From: Pseudomonas orientalis
Lineage (GTDB): Bacteria > Pseudomonadota > Gammaproteobacteria > Pseudomonadales > Pseudomonadaceae
Direction: 5' to 3'
DNA: 64,000 nucleotides
Assembly (NCBI RefSeq): GCF_002934065.1
Contig: NZ_CP018049.1
Location: 3,346,501-3,410,500, forward strand
Part shown: positions 10,139 through 20,818 of the stretch, piece after piece
Position numbering within the stretch: the first letter of the stretch is position 1
How the letters are laid out: every line of letters begins with the position of its first letter
Notes under the pieces: generated by a model
Seen by the model: only the letters and a program-made list of their open reading frames with translations
Told to the model about the DNA's origin: nothing
The model's database searches: none
Position numbers and translations under genes: made by a program

Positions 10139-11775
10139 GCCGCCGCACCACCCTTCTGCTCCTGCTCGCCTTGTCGGCAGGCCACGCCCAGGCGGCGAAC
10201 CTGGTCGCCAGCGTGGACCGCAGCCGCCTCAATTCCGGGGAAACGGTGGAACTGACGGTGGAATCCAGCGACGTAACCCAGTTCGGCAAGCCCGACCTGT
10301 CGCCCCTGGATGCGCAGTTCGAAGTCAGCGGCACGCGCCAGATCAACCAACTCACCACCCTGGGCGGCGATAACCACGCGACCACGCGCTGGATCATCAC
10401 CCTGCTGCCCAGGGAAAACGGCACGGTGGTGATCCCGCCGCTGCAGGTGGGCGAGCTCAAGACCCAGCCGATTACCCTGCAGGTGGTGGAGACCGCCAGC
10501 CAGAACACCAGCGCCGAACTGGCGCCGGTGTTTGTCGAAGCCAGCCTCGACCAGACCAGCGTCTACGTGCAGGCCCAGGCCCTGTTGACCGTACGCGTGT
10601 ATCACTCGGTGTCGCTGTACGACGACAGCAGCCTCACGCCCCTGCAAATCCCCGATGCACGCGTGGAGCAACTGGGCGAGTCGCGCACCTATGAAAAAGT
10701 CATCAACAGCATTCGCCATGGCGTGATCGAAACCCGCTACGCGATCTACCCGCAGCGCAGCGGGCCGTTGGCAATTGCGGCGCAGACGTTCAGCGCCACG
10801 CTGGTGGAGTCGCGCCCGCCGCAGGAGAACACCCTGCAGGGCACCAAGCCGGGCAAGCTGATCCACGCAAGCTCGGCGCCCCTGGCGCTGACGGTCAAGC
10901 CCAAGCCCGAGTTCTACCCCGCCGACGCGCCGTGGTTGCCGGCGCGCAGCCTGAGCCTGAACGAAGCCTGGAACCCCGCGCCGGAGCATGTGCAGGTCGG
11001 TGACTCGCTGACGCGCAGCCTCACGGTCAAGGTCGAAGGCCTGTCCAGCGCGCAACTGCCGGCGCTGCCCAGTACCGAGGTCAACGGCCTGCGGCGCTAC
11101 CCGGACCAACCGGTATTGGGCAACGAGACCCGCGACCGCGGCCTGATCGGCAGCCGTGAAGACCGCGAAGCCCTGGTGCCCACCCGTGCCGGAGCGCTGG
11201 AACTGCCCGCCGTGGAAGTGGTGTGGTGGAACACCCACGAAGACCACCTTGAACGCACCACCCTGCCGGCCCGCACCCTGCAAGTGGCGGTCAACCCGAG
11301 CCTGGTAGTGGACACTCCGGCCATGCCGACTGTCATCACCGCACCGGATGACGAACGCCTGTGGCTGTGGCAACTGAGCACCCTGCTGCTGGCCTGCACC
11401 ACCTTGCTGGGCTTCGGCCTGTGGTGGCGCGCCCGCCGCCAGCCCGCCGTGCAACGCGCCGCACAAACCGGCCCCAGCCCGCGCACCCTGCTCGACGACC
11501 TCAAGCGCGCCACCCAGGCCAACGACCCCCAGGCCACCCGCCAGGCCCTCGACGCCTGGGCGCGCCAACAACCGGAAACCCTGGCCGACATGGCGGCGCG
11601 CTTCGTGCCGCTGTCGGATGCCCTGGACGGGCTCAATGGCGCGCTGTACAGCGAGAGCGGCCAGTATTGGCTGGGCGAAGACCTGTGGCGGGCGATCAAG
11701 GCCATTCCCGTGGCCGAGCGCGAACAAGACCCGGCCCTGGACACCACCAGCCTGCCGCCGCTCTATCCCAAGTAA
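10135..11775 (+). CDS. batD: BatD family protein, 546 aa
   Basis: Exported, membrane-anchored last member of the Bat operon. The start ATG 10135 overlaps the batB stop. It has a signal peptide of about 20 residues (LLLLLALSAGHAQA), then repeated immunoglobulin-like beta domains, one C-terminal membrane segment (LWQLSTLLLACTTLLGFGLW near 400) and a short cytosolic helical tail. BatD proteins are thought to present the complex to the periplasm. The operon ends here and a collapsed REP palindrome follows 35 bp later. Confidence 0.88.
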   Translation: MSRRTTLLLLLALSAGHAQAANLVASVDRSRLNSGETVELTVESSDVTQFGKPDLSPLDAQFEVSGTRQINQLTTLGGDNHATTRWIITLLPRENGTVVIPPLQVGELKTQPITLQVVETASQNTSAELAPVFVEASLDQTSVYVQAQALLTVRVYHSVSLYDDSSLTPLQIPDARVEQLGESRTYEKVINSIRHGVIETRYAIYPQRSGPLAIAAQTFSATLVESRPPQENTLQGTKPGKLIHASSAPLALTVKPKPEFYPADAPWLPARSLSLNEAWNPAPEHVQVGDSLTRSLTVKVEGLSSAQLPALPSTEVNGLRRYPDQPVLGNETRDRGLIGSREDREALVPTRAGALELPAVEVVWWNTHEDHLERTTLPARTLQVAVNPSLVVDTPAMPTVITAPDDERLWLWQLSTLLLACTTLLGFGLWWRARRQPAVQRAAQTGPSPRTLLDDLKRATQANDPQATRQALDAWARQQPETLADMAARFVPLSDALDGLNGALYSESGQYWLGEDLWRAIKAIPVAEREQDPALDTTSLPPLYPK

Positions 11776-11806
11776 AACGATCAATCCTCCAAAACACTGG
11801 AGATCC

Positions 11807-11837
11807 AAATGTGGGAGGGGGCTTGCCCCCTCCCACA
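11807..11837. repeat. Collapsed REPIN: minimal perfect REP palindrome
   Basis: GTGGGAGGGGG, CTTG loop, CCCCCTCCCAC (11811-11836). The outer arms of a REPIN have been joined directly, losing the usual 65-bp middle, so this is a deletion product. The 25 bp in front of it (CAAAACACTGGAGATCCAAA and onward) recur in front of the REPIN at 12429. Confidence 0.8.
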
Positions 11838-11876
11838 GGATGGTGCCCACTCAGATATATCCCACAACCGTTTCAG

Positions 11877-12149
11877 GTTGTCCCTCGGAACTTCGCTGGC
11901 TAACCTCCTCGCCGTCGCTGCCAATTCAGCGACCGGATTTGACCGTCCGATTTCAAAAGAGCAACTGCCCCAACACCGATCTGGGCGTTTTTTTTACGCC
12001 TGATGTATCGTGTCGCGGCAGCTATACGCGGGATACCTTCGGGTATGCCGGTTTTGCTCCTTTTGACCGGTCGGTCAACCCGCGTATTGCTGCCACCCTC
12101 TTCGATTGACCGCGAATCGTGGCAGCTCCATTCTTAAAGGAGTTTCACC
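11877..12149 (+). promoter_or_regulatory. Structured 5' leader of the DUF6124 gene
   Basis: About 270 nt of leader with dense base pairing. Hairpin 1 is GTCGCTG (11914-11920) with CAGCGAC (11927-11933). A three-way junction follows: outer stem 12017-12032 with 12079-12094 (16 positions, one T-T mismatch), an ATACC-TTCG-GGTAT tetraloop hairpin (12033-12046), and CCGGT (12048-12052) with ACCGG (12066-12070). The right outer strand (GCTGCCA, 12089-12095) can instead pair with TGGCAGC (12120-12126), next to the AAAGGAG ribosome binding site. The folds are mutually exclusive. Ligand or partner is unknown. Confidence 0.55.
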
Positions 12150-12389
12150 ATGATCAAAGACACCCCCAATCTTCCAGAACAACTCTTTACCGTACGCCCC
12201 AACCTGGGCACGGAAACCTTGCTGGTCAACGCCTCCCAGGACCTGGCATCCATCACCGACATCGCCACCCACCTCGCTTTCGAAATCGACGGAACCCATC
12301 GCAATGTTGCGCTGGGCATCTGCCGGATGCTTGAAGGCGTGCAGCTAATGGTGGACAAGGTGCTGGATGAGGCCTGCCCAGCCACGTAA
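12150..12389 (+). CDS. DUF6124 family small protein, 79 aa
   Basis: Small soluble protein of unknown function, of a family found in many copies in fluorescent pseudomonads. Sequence MIKDTPNLPEQLFTVRPN, then an alpha-helical half (LVNASQDLASITDIATHLAF and RNVALGICRMLEGVQLM). It has a strong AAAGGAG at -12. It is a single-gene unit behind a long structured leader, with related repeat DNA on each side (identical flank at 11787 and 12408), which suggests the gene and leader move or duplicate as a module. Confidence 0.8.
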   Translation: MIKDTPNLPEQLFTVRPNLGTETLLVNASQDLASITDIATHLAFEIDGTHRNVALGICRMLEGVQLMVDKVLDEACPAT

Positions 12390-12428
12390 ATCTGGAGCGT
12401 ATACAATCCCCCAAAACACTGGAGATCC

Positions 12429-12522
12429 AAATGTGGCAGGGGGCTTGCCCCCGATAGCGGTGGGTCAGCGACAACAGCGCTGACTGACACACCGCATCGG
12501 GGGCAAGCCCCCTCCCACATTT
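12429..12522. repeat. REPIN downstream of the DUF6124 gene
   Basis: 94-bp inverted REP pair from AAATGTGGC to CCCACATTT; the left arm has one change (GGCAGG). The centre is nearly identical to the REPIN at 4484. It lies 40 bp after the stop and may act as the transcript end. Confidence 0.9.
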
Positions 12523-12560
12523 GGATCGCGGATCGACACATGATACCGGTCGGCTCTAAG

Positions 12561-12910
12561 GCCGCCGCGCTTTTGCTCTTGATCTCAGGCGCCCCGTTAA
12601 ACCACGCTGGCCGAACGCAGGCTTGAATTCGTGGGTAACCCGGCAGGACGCCGGGTTAGCCGCACTGGGCCAGGGATGGCCCATTGCGGCGGCCCACGGA
12701 TTCAAGCCTGCGTTCGGGCACACCGAGCATTAGCGAGGTGCCGAGTGGTGGGGCAAGAGCGTTTTGCTTACTTTTGCGCTTTTCAAAAGTGAGCCGCTGT
12801 AAAAGCGGAACCTATATCAGCCGTTACCGCAGAAACGGATATGTACTCAATCCAACCCAGCATCCTGGTCGGCCCAGAGGCCGCCATCGGGGGCAAGCCC
12901 CCTCCCACAG
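12561..12910 (+). repeat. Long structured repeat, copy 1, ending in a single REP
   Basis: Element of about 350 bp also present at 26829-27201 and, inverted, at 61826-62189. Outer stem GAACGCAGG.. (12613-12635) pairs with 12693-12716. It encloses hairpin AACCCGGC/GCCGGGTT (12637-12657) and hairpin CCGCA-C-TGGGCCA/TGGCCCA-T-TGCGG (12660-12689). A conserved block follows with hairpins ACTTTTG/CAAAAGT and CCGCT/AGCGG, and a REP sits at 12883-12910. Predicted proteins inside it are artefacts of the repeat. Whether it acts as RNA or as DNA is not known. Confidence 0.75.
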
Positions 12911-12928
12911 TTTGGTCTGGTGACACGC

Positions 12929-13837
12929 TCAGAACACCGACCACCCAATCCGCTCACTCAACAACTCCAACGCCTTGATCCCCGCCAGCGAGTTCCCCGC
13001 CGCGTTCAACTCCGGCGACCACACGCACACGGTAAACTGCCCCGGCACCACCGCGACAATCCCGCCGCCTACCCCGCTCTTGCCCGGCAACCCTACCCGA
13101 TAAGCAAAATTGCCCGCCTCGTCATACAGCCCGCTGGTGGCCATGATCGAGTTGACCTGTTTGGTCTGGCGCGCGGTCAGGATCTGCTCGCCACTGTGGG
13201 CGCTCACGCCTTCGTTGGCCAGGAAGCTGAACGCCCGGGCCAGGTCCAGGCAGCTCATCTGCAAGGCGCAGTAGTTGAAGTAACTGTGCAACACCGCGTC
13301 CACATCGTTATGGAAGTTGCCAAAGGCTTTCATCAGGTAGGCCATGGCCGCATTACGCGCACCATGCCGGGCTTCGGATTCGGCAACCACGCTATCGACC
13401 AGGATCTGCGGATTGCCCGACAGCCGCCGCACAAAATCGCGCATCGACAGGATCGGCACGGCGAAGCGCGACTGGTTGATGTCGCAGATCACCAGCGCGC
13501 CGGCGTTGATAAAAGGATTGCGTGGTCGGCCGCGTTCGAATTCCAGTTGCACCATGGAGTTGAACGGTTGCCCCGACGGTTCATGGCCCAGGCGCTCCCA
13601 GATACTTTCGCCGCCGTGGTCGATGGCCTGCACCAGGCTGAACACCTTGGAAATGCTCTGCACCGAAAACAGCGTGTCGGCGTCGCCGGCGCAATAGGCC
13701 GCGCCGTCGTTGCCGTATACCGCGATGCCAAGCTGGTTGGCGGGTACGTCGGCCAGGGCGGGAATGTAATCGGCGACTTTGCCGAGGCCGATCAGAGGCC
13801 GCACTTCGTCGAGGATCGACTCCAGCAGCGCCTGCAT
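12929..13837 (-). CDS. glsA: Glutaminase (serine beta-lactamase-fold type), 302 aa
   Basis: Hydrolyses glutamine to glutamate and ammonia in the cytosol. The family active-site Ser-x-x-Lys is seen as [11 protein letters not shown] near residue 60. Other conserved blocks are [27 protein letters not shown] and [20 protein letters not shown] 13837 (MQALLES) is preferred because AGGA lies ten bases upstream and homologues of this length begin there; ATG 13852 has a ribosome binding site that is too close. Length fits the family (about 300-310). Downstream is the REP-terminated long repeat. Confidence 0.95.
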   Translation of the reverse strand: MQALLESILDEVRPLIGLGKVADYIPALADVPANQLGIAVYGNDGAAYCAGDADTLFSVQSISKVFSLVQAIDHGGESIWERLGHEPSGQPFNSMVQLEFERGRPRNPFINAGALVICDINQSRFAVPILSMRDFVRRLSGNPQILVDSVVAESEARHGARNAAMAYLMKAFGNFHNDVDAVLHSYFNYCALQMSCLDLARAFSFLANEGVSAHSGEQILTARQTKQVNSIMATSGLYDEAGNFAYRVGLPGKSGVGGGIVAVVPGQFTVCVWSPELNAAGNSLAGIKALELLSERIGWSVF

Positions 13838-14119
13838 GTCTTGTCCTGTCATCTTCTCTGGATCTGTGGTGAACGAGGCGCGCAGGATACTTCACTGGGT
13901 GCGAAAGCCCCACACCTCTCTCGTTTTCCAGCAACGAACACTCAAGACAGCCTTAAATGCAAACTTCTGATAATAGTTAAAAATATTAATTCACAATTTT
14001 AATAATTAGGTTAGAACCAAACGGCATTTTACAGACGCGGCCGTGCGTCCTATGTTCACGCTACGGACCGACCCCTGCCCGGTGGAGGCTTGTTTACCGA
14101 CTTCAACAAGGACCTGACC

Positions 14120-15202
14120 ATGAGCATCGAATTCATCGGCTACATCGGCGGCCACCACGCCTCCGAGATTCACCCGCGCAGCGGCCCGACGCTGCAACCG
14201 GACTACGTCGAACGCGTGGCGCGCGCCCATGAAGAGGCTGGCTTCGACCGCGCCCTGGTGGCCTTCCACTCCAACAGCCCGGACAGCACCTTGATCGCCG
14301 CCCATGCCGCGGGCGTGACTCAGCGGCTGAAATTTTTGATCGCGCATCGCCCGGGTTTTGCCCAACCCACCTTGGCCGCGCGCCAGTTCGCCACGCTGGA
14401 TGTGTTCAACGGTGGCCGTACCGCCGTGCATATCATCACCGGCGGCGACGACCGTGAACTGCGCGCCGATGGCAGCCATATCGGCAAGGACGAGCGCTAC
14501 GCGCGCACCGATGAATACCTGAGCGTGGTGCGCCAGGAATGGACCAGCGACACGCCCTTCGACTTCGCCGGCACCTACTATAAGGTCGAAGGTGCGCACT
14601 CCAGCGTGAAGTCACCGCAACAGCCGCATATCCCGGTGTACTTCGGCGGCTCGTCGGCGGCGGCGATCGCGGTGGCGGGCAAGCATGCAGATGTGTATGC
14701 GCTGTGGGGCGAGACCTATGAGCAAGTGCGCGAAGTGGTGGCGCAGGTGCGTGCCGAAGCGGCACGGCATGGACGCACGATTCGCTTCAGCTTGTCATTG
14801 CGGCCGATCCTGGCCGAGACCGAAGAATTGGCCTGGCAGCGGGCGGACAGCATTTTGCAGCAAGCCACGGCGCTGGCCGACAACAGCGGCTTTGTGCGGC
14901 GCGAACCGCCCAATGAGGGCTCGCGCCGCTTGCTGGCAGCGGCGGCGCAAGGCTCCCGGCTGGATAAGCGCCTGTGGACCGGGATTGCCGGCTTGCTCGG
15001 CGCGCAGGGCAACTCCACGGCACTGGTGGGCACTGCCGAACAAGTCGCCGAGGCGCTGCTGGATTACTACGACCTGGGCATCACCACGTTTCTGATTCGC
15101 GGCTTCGATCCGCTCAACGACGCGATCGACTATGGGAAGCAACTGATACCGCTTACCCGTCAATTGATCGCCGAACGCGAACAGGCCAGGCAAGTGGCTT
15201 GA
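14120..15202 (+). CDS. LLM-class FMNH2-dependent monooxygenase, SsuD-like, 360 aa
   Basis: Luciferase-like flavin-dependent oxidoreductase related to alkanesulfonate monooxygenase. It begins MSIEFIGYIGGHHASEIHP and carries the family blocks LIAHRPGFAQPTLAARQFAT and GRTAVHIITGGDD, with a C-terminal LLDYYDLGITTFLIRGFDPL. ATG 14120 follows AAGGA. The 100 bp upstream is AT-rich (13970-14035), as expected for a regulated promoter. No ABC transporter or flavin reductase gene is next to it, so the substrate is not indicated; a role in sulfur scavenging is inference from the family. Confidence 0.88.
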   Translation: MSIEFIGYIGGHHASEIHPRSGPTLQPDYVERVARAHEEAGFDRALVAFHSNSPDSTLIAAHAAGVTQRLKFLIAHRPGFAQPTLAARQFATLDVFNGGRTAVHIITGGDDRELRADGSHIGKDERYARTDEYLSVVRQEWTSDTPFDFAGTYYKVEGAHSSVKSPQQPHIPVYFGGSSAAAIAVAGKHADVYALWGETYEQVREVVAQVRAEAARHGRTIRFSLSLRPILAETEELAWQRADSILQQATALADNSGFVRREPPNEGSRRLLAAAAQGSRLDKRLWTGIAGLLGAQGNSTALVGTAEQVAEALLDYYDLGITTFLIRGFDPLNDAIDYGKQLIPLTRQLIAEREQARQVA

Positions 15203-15207
15203 GAAAT

Positions 15208-16480
15208 AGCTGGGAGGTGCTTACCCCTGATGGTGGCGGATCAGTCACTATCCATTTACCTGACCCACCGCTATCGGGGGCAAGCCCCCTCCCACATTTG
15301 TCTGTATTTCAACATTGGGATGGGTGGCATTTGCTGGAGGTTGCCAAGACCAGGGTGGGTCGCTTTATCGAATGCATGAAGCCTTCGGCCTGAACGCGAT
15401 CAAACTGTGGGAGGGGGCTTGCCCCCGATGGTGGCGGATCAGTCACTATCCATTTACCTGACCCACCGCTATCGGGGGCAAGCCCCCTCCCACATTTGTC
15501 TGTATTTCAACATTGGGATGGGTGGCATTTGCTGGAGGTTGCCAAGACCAGGGTGGGTCGCTTTATCGAATGCATGAAGCCTTCGGCCTGAACGCGATCA
15601 AACTGTGGGAGGGGGCTTGCCCCCGATGGTGGCGGATCAGTCACTATCCATTTACCTGACCCACCGCTATCGGGGGCAAGCCCCCTCCCACATTTGTCTG
15701 TATTTCAACATTGGGATGGGTGGCATTTGCTGGAGGTTGCCAAGACCAGGGTGGATCGCTTTATCGAATGCATGAAGCCTTCGGCCTGAACGCGATCAAA
15801 TTGTGGGAGGGGGCTTGCTCCCGATGGCGGCGGATCAGTCACTATCCATTTACCTGACCCACCGCTATCGGGGGCAAGCCCCCTCCCACATTTGTCTGTA
15901 TTTCAACATTGGGATGGGTGGCATTTGCTGGAGGTTGCCAAGACCAGGGTGGATCGCTTTATCGAATGCATGAAGCCTTCGGCCTGAACGCGATCAAATT
16001 GTGGGAGGGGGCTTGCCCCCGATGGCGGTGGATCAGTCACTATCCATTTACCTGACCCACCGCTATCGGGGGCAAGCCCCCTCCCACATTTGTCTGTATT
16101 TCAACATTGGGATGGGTGGCATTTGCTGGAGGTTGCCAAGACCAGAGTGGATCGCTTTATCGAATGCATGAAGCCTTCGGCCTGAACGCGATCAAATTGT
16201 GGGAGGGGGCTTGCTCCCGATGGCGGCGGATCAGTCACTATCCATTTACCTGACCCACCGCTATCGGGGGCAAGCCCCCTCCCACATTTGTCTGTATTTC
16301 AACATTGGGATGGGTGGCATTTGCTGGAGGTTGCCAAGACCAGGGTGGATCGCTTTATCGAATGCATGAAGCCTTCGGCCTGAACGCGATCAAATTGTGG
16401 GAGGGGGCTTGCTCCCGATGGCGGCGGATCAGTCACTATCCATTTACCTGACCCACCGCTATCGGCGCCCCCCTCCCACC
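15208..16480. repeat. Tandem array of seven 198-bp units, each containing a REPIN
   Basis: Units begin at 15208, 15406, 15604, 15802, 16000, 16198 and 16396 (period exactly 198). Each holds about 92 bp of REPIN and about 106 bp of spacer (TGTATTTCAACATTGGGATG onward, ending TGAACGCGATCAAA). Units differ at a few sites: GGTGGGTCGC in units 1-2 versus GGTGGATCGC later, AGAGTGG in unit 5, and GCTTGCTCCC versus GCTTGCCCCC in the left REP. The first left REP is degenerate. The last unit stops after its REPIN, whose right arm lacks 4 bp. It lies between convergent genes. Confidence 0.95.
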
Positions 16481-16489
16481 TTGAACCGC

Positions 16490-19005
<2,516 letters not shown>

Positions 19006-19009
<4 letters not shown>

Positions 19010-20718
19010 GAACAACCTTGTCTGGCGGTGAGAACGCTGCGTACCCGTTGCGTCAGGGCGTCGGGACTGTAGGGTTTGCTCAACAGATTAATGTCGGCGC
19101 TCAGCAGATGATTGGAGGAAAGAATGTCGCGGGTGTGGCCGGAGGTGAACAGCACCGGAATCGGCGGCACCTGCTCACGCGCCCAGTTGGCCAGGTCGAT
19201 GCTCTTGATGCGGCCGGGCATCACCACATCGGTAAAGATCAGTTCCGGTTGCAGGCCGGACTGCAGTTTGGCCATGGCCTGATCGCCGTCTTCGGCGGTC
19301 AGCACGGTGTAGCCCGACTGTTTGAGCAGCTCCACCACGGTCAGGCGCACGCCTTCGTTGTCCTCCACCACCAGAATGGTTTCCTGGCCGGTGCAAGGGC
19401 TCTCCAGGCCAATGTCCGGTTCGGCATGTTCCGGTTCCAGGCTGCGCGGGAAATACATCTGCACCACCGAGCCTTTGTTCTCTTCGCTCCAGATGTCGAC
19501 ATGCCCGCCGCTTTGGCGGACAAAACCAAACACCATGCTCAGCCCCAGGCCAGTGCCCTGCCCTTCGCGCTTGGTGGTGAAAAACGGTTCGAACGCCCGC
19601 TTGAGTACCGTCGACGGCATGCCCACGCCGGTGTCGGTGACCGCCAGGCGCACATACTCGCCGGGCTTGATGCTTTTGCCCGCGCATTCGGCCGGGTTGA
19701 GAATGATGTTTTCGCCGGTGATGCGAATCACGCCTTCGCCTTGCATGGCATCGCGGGCATTGATCGCCAGGTTGAGCAGCGCGTTTTCCAGCTGGTTGCG
19801 GTCGACGTTGATGCACCAGGAATCCTGCGGCAACTGCACGTCGATATGGATGGTTTCACCCAGCGCGCGTTGCAGCAGCTCACCCAGGCCGGCATAGATA
19901 CGTTGCGGGTTGTACACCGCCGGCGACAGGGGCTGACGCCGCGCAAACGCCAGCAGTTGCGAGGACAAGGTGGCCCCGCGTTCCACGGCGGCAATCGCGG
20001 CGGAGACGCGCCGCTGCACTTGCGCGTTGTCCGGTTCATGGCGGGCCAGCAGGTGCAGGTTGCCGGCGATCACTTGCAGCAGGTTGTTGAAGTCGTGGGC
20101 CACGCCGCCGGTCAGGCCGCCAATCGCTTCCAGCTTCTGCGACTGGCGCAACTGCTCCTCGGCAGCGGAACGCGCCTGCACTTCGGCCGCTACGCGCTGC
20201 TCCAGATTATGGGTCAGCTCCTGGCGCACCCGCTCGGACTTGACCAGTTCAGTGGTCTCGACCACGATCGCCAGCACCCCGGCCGGTTGCTGGTCATCCC
20301 CGGCCACCGGGCTGTAGTAGAGGTCCAGCCACAAGGTTTCCGGCCTGCCATGACGCGACAACACCAGCTCCTTGTTATTGAACGACAAGGTGCCGCCAGC
20401 CAGGCAGGTGTCCACCACATGCCGGTTGAACTCGGCCACTTCCGGCCAGCCCAGCTCCACCGGCGTGCCCAGCAGGTACGGATGGCGACCGCCGGCGAAC
20501 ACCGAGTAGCTGTCGTTGTAGATCATGTAACCGGCGCGCCCCCACAGCATCACCATCGGCACGGGCGAAGCGAGCATCATCTGCACGGTACAGGCCAGGC
20601 TGGTGGACCAGCGATCGATCGGGCCGAGGTCGGTGCCTGACCAGTCAAACGCGCGAATTCGCTGGGCCATTTCACCGGCCCAGCCTTCACAGCCGTGGGA
20701 GTTGGATAAAAATTGCAT
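19006..20718 (-). CDS. Hybrid sensor histidine kinase (PAS, HisKA, HATPase, receiver), 570 aa
   Basis: Soluble kinase. A PAS-like sensor occupies about 40-160, followed by a coiled coil (EQRVAAEVQARSAAEEQ). The H-box is GGVAHDFNNLL with His208. HATPase blocks are NLAINARDAM, DTGVGMP and GQGTGLGLSMVFGFV. A C-terminal receiver begins at ETILVVEDNEGVR and includes IFTDVVMPG and a late Lys (LLSKPYSPD). No membrane segments are seen, so the signal is intracellular. It is translationally coupled to the uvrA paralogue and lies 100 bp after dnaE2 on the same strand. No DNA-binding response regulator is adjacent. Confidence 0.9.
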
Positions 20719-20818
20719 GATCGGGCTCTGGGCAATGGCAAGGCTGTTGCAACTTTTGGAGCGCGGCGGCGGTAGATGGTTTCATCTTGTCGAACTTGAG
20801 CTGAATAAACCACTGGCC

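Noticed and set aside
11807..11837. Rho-independent terminator of the Bat operon
   Set aside because: The hairpin is a collapsed REP without a T run, though it could still influence transcript ends.
12684..12923. Small proteins predicted inside the long repeat (also at 26838 and 61802)
   Set aside because: They recur only because the repeat recurs, and the stem regions would encode unrelated residues in each copy.
15208..16480. CRISPR array
   Set aside because: The 198-bp unit is far too long, the spacers are identical rather than unique, and no cas genes are present.
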